A stretch of DNA of 64,000 nt, from positions 1 through 64,000 of the forward strand of contig DATLIY010000011.1 of the NCBI GenBank assembly GCA_035539175.1. The letters run 5' to 3'. This DNA comes from Acidisarcina sp. GTDB taxonomy: Bacteria; Acidobacteriota; Terriglobia; Terriglobales; Acidobacteriaceae. This document shows, piece after piece, positions 50,658-61,010 of the stretch (within the stretch, counting starts at the first letter, position 1; each line of letters begins with the position of its first letter). Made by a program: the position numbers and the translations under genes. The notes below the pieces were generated by a model. It saw only the letters and a list, made by a program, of their open reading frames with translations, was not told the DNA's origin and did no database searches.

Positions 50658-51581
50658 TTAGCGCTGGCGGGATGGGGCTTTCTTTCTAGCGGTTGGTCGA
50701 CCTGCCGGTCGAGTGGCGGGGCGGGTGCCTGTTCGCTTAGATGCAGAGAGCAGCTTCGGGATCTTCAGCGGCGCAGCTCGTTTGGTGCGCACGCCAACTG
50801 ATGCCCTTTGCAGGGAGAGAACTTCGTCTTCGCTCAGTTCGCGAATCTCGCCCGGAGGAACGTCAAGGACCAGCGGGCCGTAGCCCACTCGGCGGATCTT
50901 TTCGACGAAGTGGCCGATCTCCTCAAAGAGTTTGCGAATCTGGCGGTTACGGCCCTCGGTGAGAATAACCTCGTACCAGGGGTTCTCGGCATCCCGGACG
51001 AGCCGGATGGAAGCGGGCTGGGTAAGGACGCGGCCCTCATGCGAGTCCTTTCTGCCGCGATCGATCATGATGCCGCCGCGCAACTGGTTGAGTTCGCTCT
51101 CGCTGGGTTTGCCGCTGATTTTCACAAGATAAGTCTTCTCGACCTTGGAGGATGCCTTGGTAAGCCGGTTGGCCAGCTCACCATCGTTGGTGACGAGGAG
51201 GAGGCCTTCGCTCTGGTAGTCGAGGCGTCCGACGGGATAGACACGCGCACCGGCCCGCTCAAAGAACTTCATGATCGTGGGGCGGTTCTCCGGATCGGAG
51301 ACGGTGGTGACGAACCCCTTGGGCTTGTTGAGCATGTAGTAACGATGCTTTTCCGAGCCCTGGAGGAGTTTGCCGTCGACGCGGATGTGGTCCTGGTCGG
51401 GGTCGGCCTTGCTGCCGAGTTCGGTGACGATCTGCCCGTTGACGCGCACGCGCCCGCTGGTGATCAGTTCCTCTGACTTGCGGCGGGAGGCAATCCCGGC
51501 AGCGGCCAGGATCTTCTGCAGCCGCTCTTCGTGGCGGGGCCGTTGGCGGTTCTCGTCGATCTGGTCCGGTTTGGTCTCCAT
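50658..51581 (-). CDS. rluB: 23S rRNA pseudouridine synthase, RluB type
   Basis: The 307-residue product has an N-terminal S4 RNA-binding domain (RLQKILAAAGIASRRKSEELI) and the catalytic GRLDYQSEGLLLVTNDGE with D121. The last ~45 residues are Lys/Arg/Pro-rich. It belongs to the RsuA/RluB/RluE/RluF group, and position next to scpB supports RluB. The start overlaps the 3' end of scpB (stop and start share bases at 51581). Confidence 0.9.
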   Translation of the reverse strand: METKPDQIDENRQRPRHEERLQKILAAAGIASRRKSEELITSGRVRVNGQIVTELGSKADPDQDHIRVDGKLLQGSEKHRYYMLNKPKGFVTTVSDPENRPTIMKFFERAGARVYPVGRLDYQSEGLLLVTNDGELANRLTKASSKVEKTYLVKISGKPSESELNQLRGGIMIDRGRKDSHEGRVLTQPASIRLVRDAENPWYEVILTEGRNRQIRKLFEEIGHFVEKIRRVGYGPLVLDVPPGEIRELSEDEVLSLQRASVGVRTKRAAPLKIPKLLSASKRTGTRPATRPAGRPTARKKAPSRQR

Positions 51582-52804
51582 CAATCCTCTTCTTTCGCCG
51601 GGACAGTTACGGGAGGGGCTGGCTCGGGTTTCGGATCAGCAGATGCCTGGGCATTGGCGCGGTTATCGGCCTGGCTATCGACCTGGTTATCGGCTTGGGC
51701 ATCGGCTTCGGGTGCTTGAGGCTCATCGTCCGGGTTCGCGTCGATCGGGTTCTGCTCCGCAGCGTGAGATGCTTCTTCCGGGGAAGGAGCGGCCTCGCTG
51801 GCAGACTCGTCTACCGGCTCGGCTGGTGCTTCCGTCTGGAACTCGCCTTCGTGAGGTTGGACTTCCACGGCCTCGACTGCCTGCTTCTCGCCTTCTGCGG
51901 CGGAGGCCTCCGAGGTTGCGGCTTCGGCAAAGGGCAGCTCCTCCGTGACCGGCGTTTCCGGCTCTTCGGCCAGTTCGGAGTCGGCCAGCTCTCCGGCCAT
52001 CTTTTCGAATTCCTCGATGCTGGGCAGCTCGTTGACGTCCTTGAGACCGAAGCGCAGCAGAAATTCCTTGGTGGTTTTGTAGAGGATGGGGCGGCCGATG
52101 ACCTGCTTGCGCCCGGCGGTGGTGATCAGTTTGCGGCTGATCAGGCTGCCCAGGACTCCGGCGGAATCAACGCCACGAATCTCGCTGACCTCGGGCGCGG
52201 TGACGGGCTGCTTGTAGGCAATGACGGCGAGCGTCTCCAGGGCCTGCAGGGAGAGCTTCATGGGCGGCTTGAGGCTCTTGACGAAGGCGCGGACGCTGTC
52301 GTGATACTCCGGCTTGGTGCCGACGCGGTAGCCACCGGCGATCTCGCGGATCTCGATTCCGCGGTCGCTCCGGTCATACTCCTCTATCAGCTCATCGAGC
52401 AGGAGGCGGAGGGTCTCGCGGACTTCGCGGTCGCGTTGGCGGGCGAGGCGCTTGGCGTCTGCCTCCGGGGATGCGGCGGCTTCGGAGGGCGGCTCTGAAG
52501 ATGGCTCAGAGGCCGCAGGCGGTTCGGCAGCAGCCTCGGCCTCGGGGATAGCTTCGGCCACGGGCGTATCTTCTGCAGAAACGGCAGGCGCCGAAACAGC
52601 AGGATCGGTTGCCGGATCCAGGCTGGCGGAGAGGGTGACCTGCTCGGCGGCGGGAGCAGCGTTGTCCGAGGGCGGCTCGGCTGGAGCCTGGTGCTCGCGG
52701 TTCCACTCCAGCGCCTCTTCGGCGAACAATGCTGCGAGCTGGGCCAGTGTAACCGGCTCTTCGGCGGCGTAGACAACTGCTTCGATCTTGGCTTTCAGAC
52801 TCAT
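51581..52804 (-). CDS. scpB: Segregation and condensation protein B, with long acidic insertion and tail
   Basis: ScpB is a winged-helix partner of ScpA and SMC in bacterial condensin. The 407-residue product starts MSLKAKIEAVVYAAEEPVTLAQLAALF, continues with a low-complexity Ala/Pro/Glu insertion (about residues 35-118), then the core REVRETLRLLLDELIEEY, LSLQALETLAVIAYKQPVTAPEVSEIRGVDSAGVL and LLRFGLKDVNELPS. The C-terminal ~140 residues are another acidic low-complexity region. Typical ScpB is about 180-200 residues, so this form is about twice as long. It is coupled to rluB. Confidence 0.93.
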   Translation of the reverse strand: MSLKAKIEAVVYAAEEPVTLAQLAALFAEEALEWNREHQAPAEPPSDNAAPAAEQVTLSASLDPATDPAVSAPAVSAEDTPVAEAIPEAEAAAEPPAASEPSSEPPSEAAASPEADAKRLARQRDREVRETLRLLLDELIEEYDRSDRGIEIREIAGGYRVGTKPEYHDSVRAFVKSLKPPMKLSLQALETLAVIAYKQPVTAPEVSEIRGVDSAGVLGSLISRKLITTAGRKQVIGRPILYKTTKEFLLRFGLKDVNELPSIEEFEKMAGELADSELAEEPETPVTEELPFAEAATSEASAAEGEKQAVEAVEVQPHEGEFQTEAPAEPVDESASEAAPSPEEASHAAEQNPIDANPDDEPQAPEADAQADNQVDSQADNRANAQASADPKPEPAPPVTVPAKEED

Positions 52805-52928
52805 AGGTAAATAGCTGGATAAAGTAGCGACGCCGGGTAAGACAGGGAGTGCGCTCTTCTGTGCTGGCCTCTCTGCGTGTCTTCTGACGTGTCTCTTTGA
52901 TACTACCGAAGAACCGTGGCAAGGGGGC

Positions 52929-53096
52929 AGCAGATCCTTCGCTTTGGGGATGAAGAAGCAGGTCCTTCGCTTCGCTCAGGATGACAAGTTTGGGTGCTCA
53001 GGATGACAAGTTTGTGTGGGGGATTAAGAAGCAGGTCAACAGGATGACAAGTTTGTGGCTCAGGATGACAAGTTTGGGTGTGCTCAGGATGACAGA
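52929..53096 (+). repeat. Dispersed-repeat array between scpB and scpA
   Basis: One compound copy (gcagatccttcgctttgggg followed by atgaagaagcaggtccttcg, 52929-52987) is followed by three degenerate caggatgacaag units. The compound copy matches the right end of the GIY-YIG element at 63793-63852 apart from a few bases. All units are in one orientation. Nothing else was seen in 52805-53116. Confidence 0.9.
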
Positions 53097-53116
53097 CCGG
53101 GATCGCAAAGCCCGGC

Positions 53117-54121
53117 CTATTGCCAGTCGTCCTGGGCGTTCGAGAGCGTTTCATTCATCGTGGTGTCGAACATGGGGTGCTTCTTGATGAAGACCTCGCG
53201 GAAGTTGCCGTCCTGCCGGAGAAGAATCGCCTGCAGGCGCACCAGCTCCAGCAGCGCCAGAAACATACAGATGAGGGCGCGCTCGGACCGGGTGTTCTGG
53301 AGCAGGCGATGGAGGGCGATGGGCTTGTCTTCCATGACCAGCCTGCGGCCCACGTAGCGGATCATCTGACCGACTGTGACCGAATCTTCCCGAACATCGA
53401 GGACCGGGCGATTGCGGGCACGTTCCAGGATCTCGCGGAAGACGCGGACCAGATCGACGGTATCGGCGGCAATCTCCGGTTCGGCGGCGGCATCGTTGCG
53501 GAACTCGCGCATGCCGGGATTGGTCCAGGTGGCTTCCTCGATCTGCTGCTTCTGGGCGAGCATCTGGGCGGCGTTTTTGAAGCGCTCGTGTTCGAGCAGG
53601 CGCTCCACCAGTTCGCGGCGGGGATCCTCTTCCACCCCTTCGGCAATCTCGTCGGGTGTTCGTGGGAGCAGCATCTTGCTCTTGATGTGGATCAGCAGGG
53701 CGGCGGTGTAGATGAACTCGCCTGCGGCGTCCACGTCCGTCTGCTTCAGGTTTTCCACGTATCCCAGAAACTGCGCCGTGATTTTGGCGATGGGGATGTC
53801 GTAGATGTCGATGTCCTGCTTGCGGATGAGGTCGAGCAGCAGATCCATGGGGCCGTCGTAGACGCGGCCGACGGTGATGTTGAACGGGAACGCACGGTCC
53901 GGGTCGGCCTTGGCAGCGGCCTGTGCGGAGGCAGCCGAGGCAGCATGCCGGGCAGCGGTCTTCTGCTCCGCGGTAAGAGCGGGCGGAGGCGCGGGAGATG
54001 CAGCTTCCGGCAACGGCGTGGTGTCGACCACCGGGTCTGCAGCTTGTTCCGGCTGCGACTCCGGTGTCGAGTTGGCATCGTTGGGCAGAATCTCGTCCTG
54101 GTTCTGTCGCGTGTCGGTCAT
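53117..54121 (-). CDS. scpA: Segregation and condensation protein A
   Basis: ScpA is the kleisin that bridges SMC heads. The 334-residue product has an N-terminal low-complexity extension (about residues 1-80), then FNITVGRVYDGPMDLLLDLIRKQDIDIYDIPIAKITAQFLGYVE, the N-terminal kleisin helix pattern, AGEFIYTAALLIHIKSKMLLPR, and a C-terminal domain ending in DLVRVFREILERA and FLALLELVRLQAILLRQ. Its start overlaps the trpS stop by four bases (the two genes are coupled). scpB lies ~310 bp away beyond a repeat block. Confidence 0.95.
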   Translation of the reverse strand: MTDTRQNQDEILPNDANSTPESQPEQAADPVVDTTPLPEAASPAPPPALTAEQKTAARHAASAASAQAAAKADPDRAFPFNITVGRVYDGPMDLLLDLIRKQDIDIYDIPIAKITAQFLGYVENLKQTDVDAAGEFIYTAALLIHIKSKMLLPRTPDEIAEGVEEDPRRELVERLLEHERFKNAAQMLAQKQQIEEATWTNPGMREFRNDAAAEPEIAADTVDLVRVFREILERARNRPVLDVREDSVTVGQMIRYVGRRLVMEDKPIALHRLLQNTRSERALICMFLALLELVRLQAILLRQDGNFREVFIKKHPMFDTTMNETLSNAQDDWQ

Positions 54122-55242
54122 TCGCCTGCTTTATGGGGAGCCATCAGGTTCATGGCTCCGCGCACCTGTTGCATGGTCTGCTCGGCGCGCGCGGCGGCAT
54201 GCTCGGCGCCGGCGCGGAGGATCTGCTTTACCAGTTGCGGATCGTTCTCATATTGCTTCCGTCGCTCCTGAATCGGGGCGAGCTCGGCCACAATGGCGTC
54301 GGCGACCCAGCCTTTGCACTCAATGCAGCCGATGCTTGCCGAGCGGCAACCGGCGTATACCCTGGCCATGGTCTCCGGAGTGGAGAAGACTTTGTGGAGA
54401 TCGCCCACCGGGCATTTGTCCGGGTCGCCGGGATCGCTGCGGCGGACGCGCGCCGGATCCGTGACCATCGTTTTGAGCTTCTTGCGGATGACCGGTTCCG
54501 GGTCGTTCAGGTCGATGGTGTTGCCGTAGCTTTTGGACATCTTGCGGCCATCGGTGCCGGGCAGTTTGGGCGAAGGAGTCAGCAGGACTTTGGGCTCGGG
54601 CAGGATGGGTTCCGGTTCTTCAAGCGCGACCGCGCTTCCGCGCGAAGAGACTGCCGCGACCGTCTTTCTTTGCGGGGCATAGATCGAGTTGAAGCGGCGG
54701 GCGATTTCGCGGGTGATCTCGACGTGGGCTATCTGGTCCTGGCCGACGGGCACGAAATCCGGCTGGTAGATGAGGATGTCGGAGGACATCAGCAGCGGAT
54801 AGCCAAGGAAGCCGTAGGTGGCCAGATCCTTTTCCTTGAGCTGCTCCTGCTGATCCTTGTACGTGGGGACGCGCTCCAGCCAGCTCAGCGGGGTGATCAT
54901 CGAGAGCAGCAGATGCAACTCCGCATGCTGCAGGACGTGGCTCTGCACGAAGATGGTGGACTTCTCCGGATCGAGCCCGGCGGCGAGGAAGTCGAGGGCC
55001 ACGTCGAGCGTGTTCTGCTGAATGCTGGAGGTGTCGGCGTAATCCGTGGTGAGCGCGTGCCAGTCGGCGATGAAGAAATAGCACTCATAGGCACGGTTGC
55101 CGGAGGCCTGGAGCTCGTTCTGCAGGCGGACCCAGTTATAGAGAGCCCCCATGTAGTTGCCCAGATGGAGCCTGCCGGTTGGGCGCATGCCACTGAGCAC
55201 GCGCGGGACCGAGATAGGAGAGGAAGAAGAGTTTGCCACCAT
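54118..55242 (-). CDS. trpS: Tryptophanyl-tRNA synthetase
   Basis: TrpS charges tRNA-Trp. The 374-residue product has the class I signature RLHLGNYMGAL (HIGH-like), FFIADWHALTT, and GRKMSKSYGNTIDL (KMSKS). A Glu/Pro-rich insertion near residue 220 (VALEEPEPILPEPKVL) is slightly unusual. The ATG at 55242 follows GAAGGAC and gives a family-like N-terminus. It is coupled to scpA, and a tRNA-Trp gene lies in the first kilobase of the window. Confidence 0.96.
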   Translation of the reverse strand: MVANSSSSPISVPRVLSGMRPTGRLHLGNYMGALYNWVRLQNELQASGNRAYECYFFIADWHALTTDYADTSSIQQNTLDVALDFLAAGLDPEKSTIFVQSHVLQHAELHLLLSMITPLSWLERVPTYKDQQEQLKEKDLATYGFLGYPLLMSSDILIYQPDFVPVGQDQIAHVEITREIARRFNSIYAPQRKTVAAVSSRGSAVALEEPEPILPEPKVLLTPSPKLPGTDGRKMSKSYGNTIDLNDPEPVIRKKLKTMVTDPARVRRSDPGDPDKCPVGDLHKVFSTPETMARVYAGCRSASIGCIECKGWVADAIVAELAPIQERRKQYENDPQLVKQILRAGAEHAAARAEQTMQQVRGAMNLMAPHKAGE

Positions 55243-55282
55243 GTCCTTCGCTACAAGAAACTTTCTTCCATTGTACGAGAAG

Positions 55283-55990
55283 TCAGAGCGAGAGCAGGAC
55301 GCGGTTGAGGGCATCGACGGCGGGGTTCATAAACAGGCCCACGACCCTTCCTCCGACGAACAGGATGAGGATAAGGCTGATCAGGCCCAGCGAGTCATAC
55401 ACGCGGAGCGCATTATAGGGCAGCATGTGGCGGAAGATGTGGCTGCCATCGAGCGGGGGCAGTGGCAGCAGGTTGAAGATCGCCAATAGCAGATTGACGA
55501 TAAAGCCCAGGTACAGGAGAAGCGCCAGCGGAAAGAGCGCGGGCAGGGTTCCCTCCACGGGTACCGGAATGTGGTTGGCGGTGAAGACGGCGACGATGAC
55601 GGAGAGCTTTCCGGCAGAGCTTGTGGCCTCAAGCAAGATCAGCACCAGCGAGCATACGATGGCGGCGAGGAGGTTGCTGCAGGGACCGGCGAGGGTGGTC
55701 AAAACGTCGTCGCGGCGCAGGTTCTTGAAGTTGCGGGTATTGACTGGCGTGGGTTTCGCCCAGCCGATGAGGAAGCGGCCAAATCCCGGCATGAAGAGCA
55801 TGGAGAGCGGAATCAGGATGGTCCCCACTGGGTCAATATGCTTGGCGGGATTGAGGGTGACCCGTCCCAGCATGCGGGCGGTCTGATCTCCCAGGCGCGA
55901 GGCCATCCAGGCATGCGACGCCTCATGCAGGCTGAGGGCGAAGAGAAGGATGGCAAATTGAAACAGCTTGATGACGAGATCTTGATTCAT
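55283..55990 (-). CDS. Site-2 protease family intramembrane metalloprotease (M50)
   Basis: The 235-residue product has the zinc site HEASH (about residue 22, LSLHEASHAWMAS) and the second motif NLLPLPPLDG, both in membrane helices, with about six helices overall. This small form matches the FtsH-like/Rv-type bacterial site-2 proteases that cut anti-sigma or membrane proteins. Position directly upstream of trpS with a 40-bp gap suggests cotranscription. Its substrate is unknown; the sigma/anti-sigma module in this window is 20 kb away. Confidence 0.9.
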   Translation of the reverse strand: MNQDLVIKLFQFAILLFALSLHEASHAWMASRLGDQTARMLGRVTLNPAKHIDPVGTILIPLSMLFMPGFGRFLIGWAKPTPVNTRNFKNLRRDDVLTTLAGPCSNLLAAIVCSLVLILLEATSSAGKLSVIVAVFTANHIPVPVEGTLPALFPLALLLYLGFIVNLLLAIFNLLPLPPLDGSHIFRHMLPYNALRVYDSLGLISLILILFVGGRVVGLFMNPAVDALNRVLLSL

Positions 55991-56187
55991 TGCGTGGTTG
56001 CGCCTGATTACTTGAGTACGCCTGATTGTGTGCCAGGCATGGAAAGCTGATGGTAGCACGCAGAGGGTTCAGGAATCCGTGCCCTGGAGTCTACCGCGCC
56101 CCGGACAGGAGCCAGATCGACCCGAAGAATCCCCGCGCAATCCAGCGTCACGATCGCCGCCGAAGCAGCCTCAATGCGCCAGACAGC

Positions 56188-56787
56188 CTATTTCGTAGCC
56201 GGATATGTGGCCCCCGGCGAAATGTTGCTTCCGCGTTGGAGGGTGAGGGCCTGGCGGTCATCGAGAATGGCGTTGGTGTGGATGCTGCAATCGTCTTCGA
56301 TCGTCAGGTTGTAGCCGAAGGTGAAATGGATGTTGGGGTAGAGGAGCACGTTGCTGCCGATGTGGCGGAAGATGTGGCGTCCGAGCATAATGCGGAAGCG
56401 GAAACCCAGCCATAGATTCAGGCCGACGGGGGAGCGGTCGAACATCCGCCAGAACCAGATGAGCGGCTTGCGCTGATCGTATTTGGCGTGATCGAGCGTC
56501 TCGTCGTACTCCTCGGGCAGCGTGACGTTGCGCGGGTCGAGGGAGAGTTGCAGTACGTTGGTGGGCAACTCGGTGGTCAGGGTGAAGTTGAGCTTGGCTC
56601 CTCCGGGCTGGCTGAAGTAGAGCTGGTGCAACTGCTCGCGAACAATCTCGGCGCGCACGTTCGGCTTGTGGTGGCGGCCAAACTCGTTATCGAGGAAGCC
56701 GATCCAGCGCAGGTAAATCTCCTCGGCCTCCGGGGTGGGCTGGGGAGCGAGGATGCTGGGAGGAGTGGTTTCTTGTGCCGGGGACAT
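56188..56787 (-). CDS. Hexapeptide-repeat (left-handed beta-helix) protein
   Basis: The 199-residue product has an N-terminal domain of about 120 residues with unknown fold and a short C-terminal run of hexapeptide-like repeats (IGSNVLLYPNIHFTFGYNLTIEDDCSIHTNAILDDRQ) typical of acyl- or nucleotidyl-transferases with a left-handed beta helix. Catalytic His is not clear. It is a stand-alone gene; the product may be a truncated or minimal transferase, so no enzymatic name is given. Confidence 0.7.
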   Translation of the reverse strand: MSPAQETTPPSILAPQPTPEAEEIYLRWIGFLDNEFGRHHKPNVRAEIVREQLHQLYFSQPGGAKLNFTLTTELPTNVLQLSLDPRNVTLPEEYDETLDHAKYDQRKPLIWFWRMFDRSPVGLNLWLGFRFRIMLGRHIFRHIGSNVLLYPNIHFTFGYNLTIEDDCSIHTNAILDDRQALTLQRGSNISPGATYPATK

Positions 56788-56867
56788 TCGGTTTCCTTCG
56801 CGTGAGATGGTGCGTGTCAGTCAGTGCCAGTATCCGGGTTCAATATCAGGGTCAGTGTACGCCGGGC

Positions 56868-57605
56868 TTACTCCAGCGCGAAGACGGCGTAGACGGTAGC
56901 CGAGCTGGTAACCTTGCGGGCACTGATGGCGAGCGGCTCCACCGTCTCGGCTTTCATCGCCATGGAGGACGCCATGCCGCGCATCAGTGGTATGGGGCGC
57001 GGTGCTTCCGGGTTCTGGTTGCTGGCATAGAGCAGGGTTCCGAGCCTGGCGCCGAGACCCTTGGCCATGCGGTCGGCGATCTCCTGCGCGCGCTTGAGGG
57101 CTTTGCCCGCGGCCTGGGATTCGAGCGCATCGGCATCGGCAACGGACCAGTCGATGGCGCCGCTCTGGTTGGCTCCGGCCTTGATGGCGGTGTCGAGGAT
57201 GGAGGCGGCGGCCTGGGCGGAGGTCTTCACGCTCCAGCTTTGCTGCACGGTGAACTGGTGCTGTGCTTTCTGGTCGGGCGTCAGGTTCTGCAACTCATAG
57301 GGCTGCACGTGGCTTATGTTCTGCGACTGGCTCTGGATGGCATCTTTCTTGACCCCTGCGGCCTCCAGGGCGCGAGCAATCGCATTCGAGGTCCGGGAGC
57401 CGCTGGCGTAGGCGGCCTGCTCGTCCGCGGCGTAGATCTGGAATCCGATGTGGACGGTGGCGGTATCGGCGTCGGCAGTAGCGGTGTCCGTGGTGGAGAC
57501 GGCGATGGTGCGGTTGTCCTTATTTACCTGAATCTGCTGGGCTGTCAGTGGAAGGTTGAGCGCAAGGAGCACAACTGGCAAAGCAGCTTTAAGGGCATTT
57601 CGCAT
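56868..57605 (-). CDS. SIMPL-domain (DUF541) periplasmic protein
   Basis: The 245-residue product has a signal peptide (residues ~1-22, ending LTAQQ) and the SIMPL fold: IAVSTTDTATADADTATVHIGF, a helix with ASGSRTSNAIARALEAAGV and YASNQNPEAPRPIPL. This family includes YggE-like proteins. Function is unclear, possibly in envelope or oxidative-stress responses. The ATG follows GAGGACTCC. Confidence 0.87.
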   Translation of the reverse strand: MRNALKAALPVVLLALNLPLTAQQIQVNKDNRTIAVSTTDTATADADTATVHIGFQIYAADEQAAYASGSRTSNAIARALEAAGVKKDAIQSQSQNISHVQPYELQNLTPDQKAQHQFTVQQSWSVKTSAQAAASILDTAIKAGANQSGAIDWSVADADALESQAAGKALKRAQEIADRMAKGLGARLGTLLYASNQNPEAPRPIPLMRGMASSMAMKAETVEPLAISARKVTSSATVYAVFALE

Positions 57606-57718
57606 GTAAAGGAGTCCTCTTGTGAGAGCAGGCTACTCCAAACCACTTCCGCAATTCCACCTCTCCGGCAATTCATCCGCTCCGGCAATTCATCTTAGGA
57701 ATGGCCGCCCGGCACTTT

Positions 57719-58762
57719 TTAGGCCGAAGGCTGAACGGTGCGGGAGAAGGCCCGGATGGATTCGAGGGTGCGGTTGACGGCGCCGGAATCAATGGCATGG
57801 GCGCAGAGGCGGACTCCCTCGGCCAGATCCCCGGCCAGTCCGGCGGCCAGCAGTGCGGCGGCGGCGTTGATGAGCACGATGTCGCGCCGGGGACCCTTTT
57901 CGCCATGGAAGATTCTTTCCAGCACGGCGGCGTTCGCGGCTGCATCGCCGCCCGTGAGTTCGCTGTAAGCGCCTGTCTGGAGCCCAGCATCCTCGGGCTT
58001 GGTGCGGTAGAGGGCAACGGTGCCGTCGCGTACCTCGGCGAGCGTGCTGTCGGTGGTGACGGTGATTTCATCGAGTCCGTCGGAGCCGCGAACCACGAAG
58101 GCATGGCGTACGCCGAGGCGGGCCATGGCTTCGGCAGCCAGCGGCAACTGCTTGTACTGGGCAACTCCCATGACCTGTACCGGAGCGTAAGCGGGGTTGG
58201 TGAGCGGACCGGCAAGGTTGAAGATGGTGCGGAAGCCCAGCGCCTTGCGGACGAGCGCGACGCGCTTCATCGCCGGGTGCAGCGCCGGGGAGTAGAGGAA
58301 CATGAAGCCGGTGGCGCGGAGGCACTCCACCGATTGCGCGGGAGAGAGAGCGATCGCGACGCCGAGGGTCTCCAGCACATCGGCGGAGCCGCATTGCGAG
58401 GTCACGCTGCGATTGCCGTGCTTGGCGATCTTTGCGCCCGCGGCGGCCGCCACCAGAGCCGCTCCGGTGGAGACATTAAAGGTGCTGCGGTCGCCGCCGC
58501 CGGTTCCGCAGGTATCCACAAGCTCCGCGCGCTCGGCGTCGGTGAGGGGGATGGGAACGCTGAGGGAGCGCATCGCCTCGGCAAAGCCGGTCAGCTCGTC
58601 CACGGTTTCTCCGCGGGTGTTGAGCAGGGTCAGCAGGGCGGCAATCTCGATATCGCTGGCATCGCCGGCGAGCATTTCATGGAGAGCCGCGCGCGCTTCA
58701 TCGCGGGTCAGTGTGGCGGAGTTTTCCGCGAGGTGCTTGAGCGTCTCTCTCAGTTTCGGCAT
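57719..58762 (-). CDS. trpD: Anthranilate phosphoribosyltransferase
   Basis: TrpD attaches phosphoribose to anthranilate in tryptophan synthesis. The 347-residue product has the PRPP-binding GTGGGD (residues 86-91), FNVSTGAALVAAAAG, KHGNRSVTSQCGSADVLE and FLYSPALHPAMKRV. Other trp biosynthesis genes are absent from the window, so it is either solitary or at the edge of a broken operon. trpS lies about 2.5 kb away but is not part of this unit. Confidence 0.96.
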   Translation of the reverse strand: MPKLRETLKHLAENSATLTRDEARAALHEMLAGDASDIEIAALLTLLNTRGETVDELTGFAEAMRSLSVPIPLTDAERAELVDTCGTGGGDRSTFNVSTGAALVAAAAGAKIAKHGNRSVTSQCGSADVLETLGVAIALSPAQSVECLRATGFMFLYSPALHPAMKRVALVRKALGFRTIFNLAGPLTNPAYAPVQVMGVAQYKQLPLAAEAMARLGVRHAFVVRGSDGLDEITVTTDSTLAEVRDGTVALYRTKPEDAGLQTGAYSELTGGDAAANAAVLERIFHGEKGPRRDIVLINAAAALLAAGLAGDLAEGVRLCAHAIDSGAVNRTLESIRAFSRTVQPSA

Positions 58763-58817
58763 GGTCTGGCACCATCGTAGCGGAGCGGAGCGGGGGAAGC
58801 CAATGCGCGGGCTGTGT

Positions 58818-58847
58818 TTGCTGATGGGTTACGCCGTCCGATACTAT
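58818..58847 (+). promoter_or_regulatory. Possible sigma-70 promoter for sucCD
   Basis: TTGCTG (58818-58823) and TACTAT (58842-58847) with an 18-base spacer lie about 80 bp before sucC in the divergent region with trpD. Confidence 0.4.
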
Positions 58848-58929
58848 TCAAGGTGTTTGTGAGCAGCATCACTGTTTTAGGAAGACGCGTGCCCAAGGGT
58901 ATGCGGCGAGGGGAATTCTCAAGCAGGCT

Positions 58930-60107
58930 ATGAAAATTCACGAGTATCAGGCAAAGGACATCCTGGCGAAGCACGGCGTAGCCGTTCCGCGGGGTGAAGT
59001 GGCCAACACGCTGGAACAGGCGTTGGATGTGGCCAAGAAGCTCTTCAGCGAAGGCGCGACCGGTGTCGTAGTGAAGGCGCAGATCCACGCCGGAGGCCGA
59101 GGCAAAGGCGGCGGCGTGAAGGTGGCCAAAACGCTGGAGGAGGCCGAGGGCTACGCCAAGCAGATTCTGGGGATGCAACTGGTAACGCACCAGACGGGAC
59201 CGCAGGGGCAGAAGGTGCAGCGGCTGCTGGTGGAAGAGACGGCGGCCATCGACCGCGAGCTGTATCTCGGCATCGTGCTCGACCGTGCGGCGGCCAAGCT
59301 GGTCTTTATGGCATCGAAGGCCGGCGGCATGGAGATAGAAGAGGTTGCAGCCAAGGATCCGGATGCGATCGTGAAGGAGTACATCGACCCCGCAGTGGGA
59401 TTCCAGCCCTACCAGGCGCGCAAGCTGGCTTTTGCGTTGGGGCTGAAGCCGACGCAACTCAACCAGGCCGTGCAGTTCATGCAGGGGCTGTACAAGGTTT
59501 ACGTGGACACGGATGCTTCGCTGCTGGAGATCAATCCGTTCATCACCACCAAGGACGACAAGCTGTTCGCGCTGGATTGCAAGATCAATTTTGACGATAA
59601 CGCGATGTTCCGCCACAAGGATCTGAAGGAACTACGGGATGTGGCGGAAGAGGATCCGCTTGAGGTGGAGGCGTCGAAGTACGCGCTGAACTACATCAAG
59701 CTGGATGGCAACATTGCCTGCATGGTGAATGGCGCGGGCCTGGCGATGGCCACGATGGACATCATCCAGTACGCAGGCGGAAGCCCGGCGAATTTTCTGG
59801 ATGTAGGCGGCGGCGCCAACCAGGAGCAGATCGAGCATGCGTTCGAGATTCTGCTCTCGGACAAGAATGTGAAGGCGATCTTCATCAACATTTTTGGCGG
59901 GATTCTGCGGGTGGACACTCTGGCGCAGGGCGTGGTGGCTGCGGCAAAGAAGCTGAATGTGACCGTGCCGATCGTCTTGCGGCTTGAGGGCACGAACGTG
60001 GAGCAGGGACGCGAGATTCTGAAGGCGTCGGGACTGAACTTCCTCGTCGGCGAGACGATGCAGGATGCGGCTGCGCTGGCCGTTGCGGCGGCGAAGGGAG
60101 ACAAATA

Positions 60108-60108
<1 letters not shown>
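58930..60108 (+). CDS. sucC: Succinyl-CoA synthetase subunit beta (ADP-forming)
   Basis: SucC with SucD makes ATP (or GTP) and succinate from succinyl-CoA. The 392-residue product has [22 protein letters not shown] at the start, the ATP-grasp stretch [21 protein letters not shown], and [24 protein letters not shown]. The length matches E. coli SucC. It overlaps sucD by one base (TAATG), so the two subunits are made together. Confidence 0.98.
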
Positions 60109-60983
<875 letters not shown>

Positions 60984-61010
60984 GCCACGCCGGAAGCAGC
61001 AAACAAAATG

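Noticed and set aside
57650-57700. Short direct repeat (ctccggcaattcatc) downstream of trpD
   Set aside because: Two short imperfect copies only; too little to call a functional element.
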